Assembly (NCBI GenBank): GCA_964608735.1
Contig: CAZSPL010000098.1
Span: 1 to 13,426, forward strand
Direction of reading: 5' to 3'
DNA length: 13,426 nucleotides
Source: CAZSPL01 sp964608735
GTDB lineage: Bacteria > JAJVIF01 > JAPKYR01 > CAZSPL01
Position 1 is the stretch's first letter, and the number at the start of each line of letters is the position of its first letter. A program made the translations under genes and the position numbers. The notes beneath the pieces were generated by a model. That model was given only the letters and a program-made list of their open reading frames with translations. It searched no databases and was not told the DNA's origin. Below are positions 7,797 through 13,426 of the stretch, one piece after another.

Positions 7797-7836
7797 CTTA
7801 ATCCCCCCCACGCTAAGGCCTGGGGGGGAGATTAGG
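7797..7836. repeat. C7/G7 stem-loop with adjoining second C7 run
   Basis: CCCCCCCA (7803-7810) pairs perfectly with TGGGGGGG (7821-7828) around a 10-base loop. Allowing a two-base AG bulge at 7829-7830, CTTAAT (7797-7802) pairs with ATTAGG (7831-7836) to give about 14 bp. A further run of seven Cs at 7791-7797 flanks it, so the minus strand reads G7-ATTAA-G7. Such symmetrical homopolymer palindromes between genes are often dispersed repeats, but a second copy cannot be seen in this window. Confidence 0.55.
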
Positions 7837-7848
7837 AACGGTTGGATG

Positions 7849-7872
7849 GTGGTTTTTGATGTGGTTTTTGAT
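7849..7872. repeat. 12-bp perfect tandem duplication
   Basis: GTGGTTTTTGAT occurs twice head to tail at 7849-7860 and 7861-7872 with no mismatch. It lies between the C7/G7 hairpin and the 16-bp tandem repeats, in DNA with no coding potential. Confidence 0.75.
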
Positions 7873-7912
7873 TGAGATCTATTCCCGGTTTAGGGGGCTG
7901 TTCCCTGGGCTG

Positions 7913-7960
7913 TGGGGTTGTAACCGGGTGGGGCTGTAATCGGGTGGGGCTGTAACCGGG
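7913..7960. repeat. three 16-bp tandem repeats
   Basis: Three contiguous units of consensus TGGGGYTGTAAYCGGG lie at 7913-7928, 7929-7944 and 7945-7960. They differ at only two positions (T/C at base 6 and C/T at base 13). Partial matching text precedes them. This is a small minisatellite in the intergenic gap. Confidence 0.85.
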
Positions 7961-8010
7961 GTTGCGTGGTATTGAAGACAAGATGAAAAGGTTTTATCAT
8001 ACCCGGGCCT

Positions 8011-8064
8011 TAAAAAAAGAGTAACCCCTCCTCAAACACAAGCCCATGTGGGAGAAGGGGTCAC
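8011..8064 (-). terminator. intrinsic terminator of the oxidoreductase operon
   Basis: Twenty-seven bases beyond the stop of the GltB-like gene, minus-strand transcription meets arms at 8064-8052 and 8033-8021 (plus-strand GTAACCCCTCCTC and GAGAAGGGGTCAC). They pair over 13 bp with two mismatches. A second small stem, CACA (8037-8040) with TGTG (8047-8050), caps the loop. Seven Ts on the minus strand (plus-strand As 8012-8018) follow. This is a standard Rho-independent terminator closing the operon. Confidence 0.75.
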
Positions 8065-8090
8065 CGTCTCTTGAAAGGAAATTTCCGTGT

Positions 8091-9704
8091 TTACTTCTTG
8101 CCTGCCCTCGCGGGCACCTTCGCGCCGTTGAGGATGGCCTGCACTTCGTCCTTGTCGACATCCATGATGTAATCGATGCCGCTGATATCCGCCGCTTCCT
8201 TCGTGAGGGATGCGATGTCGCCGCGGGTGATGTAATCCAGGGCGAACTTGCGGCTTCCGCACATGAGCTGTCGAAGCCCCTGCGCGAGACGCTCATAATA
8301 TGTATACAGCCCCAGCGCTCCCGGGGGAACCTTGACGAATGCTTCACTGCCGATTTCTTCCTCGAGCGCGCATGCCGTCACGAATATCTCCTCGATAGTA
8401 TTTCCGAAACGCGCGACGTAAACCGGCACGCTCTTCTCCTCAATGGCGCGTCCGATGGTCTTGCCGACCATTGCCGCCGCGATGGGGCTTCGCGCCATAC
8501 CGACGAGCTTGACATAGGGCGCGCCGATGGAGAGCGCTTTGAATATCTGGTCCTCGAATGTGAACCCTCCCGCGAACGCGAGAGGCGGGACATATTCGCC
8601 GGCATCATCGAGTTGCTTGGCATACTGGTAGGTGAGCGAATGGATTTCGACGGGCGGGACTCCCCACTCGTTCATCATGCGCCACGGGCTCATTCCCGTG
8701 CCGCCGCCCGCGCCGTCGACGGTGAGCAGATCGATCTTGTATTTCGACGCGAATTTAATCGCCCGCGCGAGGTCGGCCGGACGATAGGCCCCGGTCTTGA
8801 GGAAGACATACTTCGCGCCGGCTTTGCGCAGTTCATCCACGCGCTGGGCGAAACCTTCCTCGGTGACCATACCTACGCGCGAATGGCGCTCGAATTCCTT
8901 GAACGCGCCCTGCTTGAACGACTCGATGACGCACGGGTCTGTCGGGTCGGGAAGCACGATGTAGCCGCGCTCGTAGAGAAGCTGCGCTTTTTCGAGGCTC
9001 GTGATTTTCACTTCGCCGCCGATGTCCTTCGCGCCCTGGCCCCACTTCAGCTCGACGATCTCCACGCCGAGCTTCTCGATGCCGTACTCCTGTACGCCGA
9101 GACGTGTGTCCTCGACATTGGCCTGGAGGATTATCGCGCCGTAGCCGTCGCGCTGGTTCTCTTTGTAGAGCTGCACGCGGCGCTTGAGGTCGGCGGTGTC
9201 GACCACGCGTCCGTTCTTGAGAACTGTCTGCGGGTCCATGCCTGCGACATTCTCGCCTATCGTGAGCCCGGTGCCCGCGATGGCCGACCCTATGGCGAGG
9301 CCTTCCCAGTTGTTCTTGGCGATGTTCGTTGAACCGATGCCGGGAATGATAAACGGCATGCGGAACTTGATCCCCTTGTCATGCCCGAAGACGACTTCGA
9401 GGTTGACCTTGGGGAAGATCGCCTTGTCGCTGTCCGCCTCTATACCATGAGCGCCAACCGCGGTTCCCATGATATTGAAGTGCGAATAGTCGACGGGATA
9501 CACCTTCTCCGCCGCGGTCGTGATGACCCCGAAGGGCTGAGGGTAGATTACCTCGTGTCCCCTGTATGCGGATTTTCCGATCTCGCACATCCCGATACAC
9601 CCGTCCACGCAGGTGACGCACATCCCCGAAGAGGGAGTGATAGAGCCTTCCGTCCTGTTCTTTGTCAGCGTAGCCGCTGAGGCATTTATCCGCGAGAAAG
9701 TCAT
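8091..9704 (-). CDS. FMN-dependent glutamate synthase-family barrel protein (GltB domain 2-like)
   Basis: A 537-residue stand-alone FMN barrel of the glutamate synthase central family. Matching motifs: PGIGSTNIAKNNWEG (121-135, aligning with the MSFGSIS-like start of the barrel), LKWGQGAKDIGGE (219-231, canonical QGAKPGxGG), KTGAYRP (303-309), DGAGGGTGMSP (330-340) and AGGF (378-381). In full glutamate synthase this barrel reduces 2-iminoglutarate with electrons from FMN. The class II glutaminase and GXGXG domains are absent, and the usual [3Fe-4S] cysteines after the AGG strand are replaced by MARSPIAAAMVGKTIG. Instead C29-x2-C32-x3-C36-x3-C40 near the N-terminus could hold a [4Fe-4S] cluster. 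ATG 9704 has AGGAG (9717-9713) eight bases upstream. It is last in an operon, 31 bases after the ferredoxin-like gene, before a strong terminator. Family is certain; glutamate synthesis as the actual reaction is not. Confidence 0.87.
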   Translation of the reverse strand: MTFSRINASAATLTKNRTEGSITPSSGMCVTCVDGCIGMCEIGKSAYRGHEVIYPQPFGVITTAAEKVYPVDYSHFNIMGTAVGAHGIEADSDKAIFPKVNLEVVFGHDKGIKFRMPFIIPGIGSTNIAKNNWEGLAIGSAIAGTGLTIGENVAGMDPQTVLKNGRVVDTADLKRRVQLYKENQRDGYGAIILQANVEDTRLGVQEYGIEKLGVEIVELKWGQGAKDIGGEVKITSLEKAQLLYERGYIVLPDPTDPCVIESFKQGAFKEFERHSRVGMVTEEGFAQRVDELRKAGAKYVFLKTGAYRPADLARAIKFASKYKIDLLTVDGAGGGTGMSPWRMMNEWGVPPVEIHSLTYQYAKQLDDAGEYVPPLAFAGGFTFEDQIFKALSIGAPYVKLVGMARSPIAAAMVGKTIGRAIEEKSVPVYVARFGNTIEEIFVTACALEEEIGSEAFVKVPPGALGLYTYYERLAQGLRQLMCGSRKFALDYITRGDIASLTKEAADISGIDYIMDVDKDEVQAILNGAKVPARAGKK

Positions 9705-9735
9705 CGCGTTAACTCCTTTCCTTTCTATGGCTTTG

Positions 9736-10416
9736 TCATTTTTCTTTCTTTATTTCACATGCCACACAGGGATCCATGTAGCACATCATATCGTTGAAAC
9801 CGTCCTTCTCGATGCACGGGGGGGCGATGTTTGCGCACCCGCCGCATACCGCCTTCTCCGGCTCGGTGAACGTGCATCTCAACTGGCACGCGGGGCACAC
9901 GTATATGCATCCGCCGCAGAGACGGCATTCCTCGGACTTGATATCGAACGGCGTGCCGATGCTGCGATGATCGCCGCGTCCGCGGAAACCGATGGCCTTC
10001 GCCATCATCTGCTCCTCGCACATACGCGTGCAGAGCCCGCAGTGGATGCAATCCTCATGTTCCTGCCTGAACCGCTGCTGCCTGACATCATGCGCGGATG
10101 CGATGTCCTGTATGATCTTCGATTGCGGGCAGGTGCCGAGAAGCAGCTCGATGACCATGCGTCGCGCGCGCAGAACTCGCTCCGACGCGGTTCTCACCTT
10201 CATCCCTTCCTCGACGGGATAAGTGCACGATGAAACCAGCTTTGCGCGGGGGCCTTCGCCGATTTCGACGAGGCAGAGACGGCACGCGCCGTAGTCCGAA
10301 AGCCCGTCCATGTGGCATAGCGTCGGAATCGGAAACCCGTAAAAACGTGCCGCGTCGAGAATGGTCGAGCCTTCTTCTACTTGCACATTCAAACCGTTCA
10401 GCTTGAAACTAATCAT
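9736..10416 (-). CDS. NuoG/HydA-N-terminus-like iron-sulfur subunit
   Basis: A 226-residue electron-transfer subunit without hydrogenase or molybdopterin domain. Residues 1-75 are a plant-type [2Fe-2S] ferredoxin fold with ligands C34, C45, C48 and C64. The following ELLLGTCPQSKIIQDIA segment stands where NuoG and HydA carry their His-Cys cluster, but it has only one Cys. Two [4Fe-4S] motifs follow: C123-x2-C-x2-C-x3-C133 and C164-x2-C-x2-C-x3-C174-P. The tail adds eight more cysteines (177, 181, 191, 194, 201, 212, 217, 220), including CGGC and CVAC. I chose ATG 10416 because AGGTGG (10427-10422) is five bases upstream and the ferredoxin fold begins at once; a longer frame from 10455 would run inside the upstream gene. 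Its start overlaps the upstream stop by 8 bases, indicating translational coupling. It probably wires the NuoF-GltD protein to the GltB-like subunit or to ferredoxin. Confidence 0.88.
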   Translation of the reverse strand: MISFKLNGLNVQVEEGSTILDAARFYGFPIPTLCHMDGLSDYGACRLCLVEIGEGPRAKLVSSCTYPVEEGMKVRTASERVLRARRMVIELLLGTCPQSKIIQDIASAHDVRQQRFRQEHEDCIHCGLCTRMCEEQMMAKAIGFRGRGDHRSIGTPFDIKSEECRLCGGCIYVCPACQLRCTFTEPEKAVCGGCANIAPPCIEKDGFNDMMCYMDPCVACEIKKEK

Positions 10417-13400
10417 TCTTGCCACCTGCCTCGGATGCCACGGCCTGTGCATCATCCTCGGTCATCGTAAACTCCAAATCACACCTCAAACACCTTCGGC
10501 ATTCGCGCGATGCATCCGCCTGGGCGATCGTTTTCTCAACCTCCGCGAAACTACCGCCGCGCTTCTCCGACGACAACGCCTCAACCTTTACGCGTGGGAT
10601 CGTCTCATCGGCGGCTTCATCGTCGACCGCCGGGGCCGGGATGTAGACTTCGGGAAGCTTTACCTTCGGCTCCACGCGGAGTTCCTTCCCATGGATGTAG
10701 CGGTCTATGGTCTCCGCGACGGCCTTCCCGGCCGCAATAGCTTCGATAACCGTATTCGGCCCGGTGGCGAGGTCGCCGCCGGAGAAAACGCCATTGCGTT
10801 TCGTCGCGAATGTATCCGGGTCGATAAGCGTCGTGCCGTCCGATGCAATGTCGATATCCATCTTTGACAGGAAATCGCTGTCGGGATGTTCGCCGATGGC
10901 GACGACGAGCGTATCCAGCGGCACATCGAACTCGCTTCCCTCGATGGGCACCGGTTTACGGCGCCCGCGCTCATCCACTTCGCCGAGCTTATTCTGTATG
11001 CACCTGACCCCGGTAAGCTTGCCGTCCTTGACATGCAATCCCACCGGCGTGACGAGTGTTCGAAGTTCGATTCCTTCTTCTATCGCGGCTTCGACCTCTT
11101 CCTCGAACGCCGGCATCTCCTCTGTGGTGCGCCTGTAGAGTATGGTCACCTTGTCCACGCCCGGCTGGCGAAGCGCGGTACGCGCCGCATCAACCGCCGA
11201 GTTGCCGCCGCCGATTACGCCGACATGACCGCGGGCGAGGGATTCGCCGCGAAGGTTGTACGCCTTGAGGAATTGCATCGACGGGTAGATGCCTTTCGCA
11301 TCCTCGCCTTCGAGTTCGAGACGCCAGCTCTTGTGCGCGCCCATCGCGAGGAAAACGGCTTCGTATCCTTCATCGAAAAGCCCGTCGATGTTTATATCCT
11401 TGCCGAGAACCGCGCCGCATTTGAGGGTGACATTTTCATCTATCAGGGCGTCGATCTCTTTTTTCAGAACTTCCCTCGGCAGGCGGTATTCGGGTATGCA
11501 GCTTATGAGCATCCCGCCCGGCTCGGATTCGGCGTCGAAAATGGTGACGTTATAATTCATCAGCGACAGATAATGCGCCGCCGAAAGTCCCGCCGGGCCC
11601 GCACCGACTATCGCCACTTTATGCGGCGCGCCATCGGATTTGGGCGCCCGTTTCGGACGGAACACCATCGGGTTGACGTTGTCTGTTACGAACCGCTTCA
11701 GCGCCCTGACGGCGACCGGTTCTTCGCCGGTGGTGCCGAGACGGCAGTTCTGCTCGCATGGGTGATTGCACACGCGCGAGCAAATCGACGGAAGCGGGTT
11801 CGGCTCGCGGATTACGCGGTATGCCCCCTCGTAATCCCCCTGCTCTATGAGCGCGACATAGCGCCACGCCTCGGTACCCACGGGGCACGCGTTCTGGCAC
11901 GGCGCGCCGACGAGCTTCGAGCATACGCCCGCCGGACATCGCTTGTTGACTATGTGTTCGAGATATTCATCGCGGAAATATTCGAGCGTCGAGAGCACCG
12001 GGTTCGGCGCGGATTGCCCGAGCCCGCACATGGTCGAGTCCTTGACGACAAGGGCGAGCTCTTCGAGTAGGTCGAGCTGTTCGAGCGTGCCTCGTCCCTC
12101 GGTGATGTCTTCGAGTATCTCATACATCCGCTGGGTTCCCTTGCGGCAGGTGAAGCATTTTCCGCAGGATTCTTCCTTGAGGAAGTTCATGAAATATTTG
12201 GCGACATCGACCATGCATGTTTTTTCATCCATGACGATCATGCCGCCGGAACCCATGATGGAGCCGGCTTTGGCGAGGCTGTCGTAGTCGATGGGCAGGT
12301 CGAATTTACTCGCGGGGATGCATCCGCCCGACGGCCCGCCGGTCTGTACGGCTTTTATCTTCGCCTTGCCGGGGGGGCCGCCGCCGATGTCATATACGAT
12401 TTCCTTTATGGTGATGCCCATGGGTACTTCGACGAGGCCGGTATTTTTTATCTTGCCGACGAGACTGAATATCTTGGTGCCGGAATTACCCTTCGTGCCG
12501 ATCTTGACATATTCATCGGCTCCCATGCCGATGATAAGCGGGACATTCGCCCAGGTTTCGACATTGTTGATGACCGTCGGTTTGCCGTGAATGCCTTTCT
12601 GCACGGGGTATGGCGGGCGTTGTCGGGGCTCGCCCATTTTCCCCTCGACCGAACGGATCAGCGCGGTTTCCTCGCCGCATACGAAGGCACCGGCGCCGCG
12701 CACTATCTTTATGTCGAATGAAAAATCTGTGCCCAGGATATTCTCGCCGAGAAGCCCTATGTCGCGCGACTGGCGCAGCGCGATGATGAGGTGCTTGATT
12801 GCGAGGGGGTATTCGTTGCGCACATAGACGACCCCTTCCTTCGCGCCGGCGGCATATGCGCCTATCATCATGCCTTCGATCACGCTGTGCGGGTTGCCTT
12901 CGAGGAGGCTTCGGTCCATGTAAGCGCCGGGGTCGCCCTCGTCGGCGTTGCATACGAGGTACTTCCCATCCTTCGAAGGTTGCTTCGCGAGCATCTCCCA
13001 CTTGAGGCCGGTCGGGAATCCCGCGCCGCCTCGTCCACGCAGTCCCGACTTCTTGACCTCTTCGATGGTCTGAAGCGGGGTCATGGTCGAGAGCACTTTC
13101 TCGATACCGGAATATCCGCCCCTGGCGATGTAATCGTAAATGCGTATGGGATCGACTTCCTGGTTATGCTTGAATATCGAACGCTGCTGCTTCTTGAAGA
13201 AGGGGATCTCATCCTGGCTGTAATATTTCTCGCCTGTTTTGGGATCCGTATACAGGAGATCTTCGGCATATCCGCCCGCGACAAGGGCGTCGATCACCTT
13301 CCCCACGTTCTCGGGTGTTAGCTGATGGTAAAACGCCTTCTGCGGCTCGGTAAGGATGAACGGTCCCATCTCGCAGAAGCCGTGGCAGCCGGTGATCCTC

Positions 13401-13426
13401 AGCTCGATCCTCTCGGAAAGATTTTC
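10409..13426 (-). CDS. NuoF/HydB-GltD (NfnB-like) fusion flavoprotein, 5' end outside window
   Basis: 1,005 residues are visible and the frame is open to the right edge; the Met at 13369 is internal. Numbering from that Met: the 19 residues before it include TGCHGFCE, the second half of a thioredoxin-like [2Fe-2S] domain as in HydB. GLRGRGGAGFPTGLKW (109-124) binds FMN; CNADEGDPGAYMDR (140-153) binds NAD(H). C402, C405, C408 and C448 hold the NuoF [4Fe-4S] cluster. After CPAGVC (478-483), a GltD N-terminal module begins, with C491, C495, C530, C534, C538 and C542 among its cluster ligands. VAIVGAGPAGLSAA (585-598) binds FAD, VIGGGNSAVDAAR (718-730) with YRR (745-747) suits NADP(H), and GGDLATGPNTVIEAI (864-878) closes the FAD site. 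The C-terminus adds C957-x2-C-x2-C963. It should move electrons between NADH, NAD(P)H and iron-sulfur partners in the cytoplasm. Whether it bifurcates is inference. Confidence 0.93.
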   Translation of the reverse strand, partial: ENLSERIELRITGCHGFCEMGPFILTEPQKAFYHQLTPENVGKVIDALVAGGYAEDLLYTDPKTGEKYYSQDEIPFFKKQQRSIFKHNQEVDPIRIYDYIARGGYSGIEKVLSTMTPLQTIEEVKKSGLRGRGGAGFPTGLKWEMLAKQPSKDGKYLVCNADEGDPGAYMDRSLLEGNPHSVIEGMMIGAYAAGAKEGVVYVRNEYPLAIKHLIIALRQSRDIGLLGENILGTDFSFDIKIVRGAGAFVCGEETALIRSVEGKMGEPRQRPPYPVQKGIHGKPTVINNVETWANVPLIIGMGADEYVKIGTKGNSGTKIFSLVGKIKNTGLVEVPMGITIKEIVYDIGGGPPGKAKIKAVQTGGPSGGCIPASKFDLPIDYDSLAKAGSIMGSGGMIVMDEKTCMVDVAKYFMNFLKEESCGKCFTCRKGTQRMYEILEDITEGRGTLEQLDLLEELALVVKDSTMCGLGQSAPNPVLSTLEYFRDEYLEHIVNKRCPAGVCSKLVGAPCQNACPVGTEAWRYVALIEQGDYEGAYRVIREPNPLPSICSRVCNHPCEQNCRLGTTGEEPVAVRALKRFVTDNVNPMVFRPKRAPKSDGAPHKVAIVGAGPAGLSAAHYLSLMNYNVTIFDAESEPGGMLISCIPEYRLPREVLKKEIDALIDENVTLKCGAVLGKDINIDGLFDEGYEAVFLAMGAHKSWRLELEGEDAKGIYPSMQFLKAYNLRGESLARGHVGVIGGGNSAVDAARTALRQPGVDKVTILYRRTTEEMPAFEEEVEAAIEEGIELRTLVTPVGLHVKDGKLTGVRCIQNKLGEVDERGRRKPVPIEGSEFDVPLDTLVVAIGEHPDSDFLSKMDIDIASDGTTLIDPDTFATKRNGVFSGGDLATGPNTVIEAIAAGKAVAETIDRYIHGKELRVEPKVKLPEVYIPAPAVDDEAADETIPRVKVEALSSEKRGGSFAEVEKTIAQADASRECRRCLRCDLEFTMTEDDAQAVASEAGGKND

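Noticed and set aside
8046..9332. A 428-codon plus-strand open frame opposite the GltB-like gene.
   Set aside because: Its product is arginine, aspartate and histidine-rich shadow sequence without motifs, while the minus strand encodes a clear family protein with a ribosome site and a terminator.
9736..10416. The NuoG-like protein as part of an [FeFe] hydrogenase (HydA).
   Set aside because: The chain ends after the ferredoxin motifs and lacks the H-cluster domain and its cysteine motifs.
10886..12070. A 394-codon plus-strand open frame opposite the NuoF-GltD gene.
   Set aside because: It is antisense to the conserved FAD/NADP(H) motifs, with no domain or ribosome-site support.
13307..13369. 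Met at 13369 as the true start of the NuoF-GltD protein.
   Set aside because: The frame continues upstream through TGCHGFCE, a conserved part of the HydB thioredoxin-like domain, to the window edge.

Overview
The window is moderately GC-rich bacterial DNA with short intergenic gaps and good Shine-Dalgarno sites. No tRNA, rRNA, CRISPR array or intact transposase is visible. Gene content points to an anaerobe, because the right-hand 5.3 kb encodes a soluble iron-sulfur/flavin oxidoreductase of the NuoF/HydB, NfnB/GltD and GltB type. The left half is rich in poorly conserved secreted and membrane repeat proteins, as is common in large genomes of uncultivated Desulfobacterota-, Spirochaetota- or Omnitrophota-like bacteria. 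I cannot place it more precisely from sequence alone.

Layout. Plus strand, 1-1785: the 3' end of a DUF3108-like protein gene (1-487), a 340-base gap with small hairpins, possible degraded insertion-sequence ends and a promoter (488-843), then a complete O-acetylserine sulfhydrylase gene, cysK (844-1785). Minus strand, 1808-7760, transcribed right to left: a TPR-like membrane protein gene interrupted near its 3' end by an apparent single-base frameshift (7760 to 5497), a HEAT-repeat lipoprotein (5451 to 4099), and a secreted protein of five PPC-like beta-sandwich modules (3991 to 1808). The last of these converges on cysK. A 330-base non-coding stretch (7761-8090) holds a C7/G7 hairpin, a 12-bp tandem duplication, three 16-bp tandem repeats and a strong intrinsic terminator. 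Minus strand, 8091-13426: a three-gene operon that runs off the right edge.

How the operon genes fit together. The first visible gene is a HydB/NuoF-type NADH:FMN subunit fused to a GltD/NfnB-type FAD/NAD(P)H module. Its reading frame stays open to the window edge, so its true start lies outside. It overlaps by 8 bases a NuoG/HydA-N-terminus-like ferredoxin subunit with one [2Fe-2S] motif, two [4Fe-4S] motifs and an unusual eight-cysteine tail. That gene is followed 31 bases later by an FMN-barrel protein of the glutamate synthase family that lacks the glutaminase and GXGXG domains and has its own N-terminal cysteine cluster. The set resembles a relative of the electron-bifurcating Nfn/Stn/HydABC enzymes with a glutamate-synthase-like catalytic subunit added and no hydrogenase domain. 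This is the most interesting system in the window. Its substrate is unknown.
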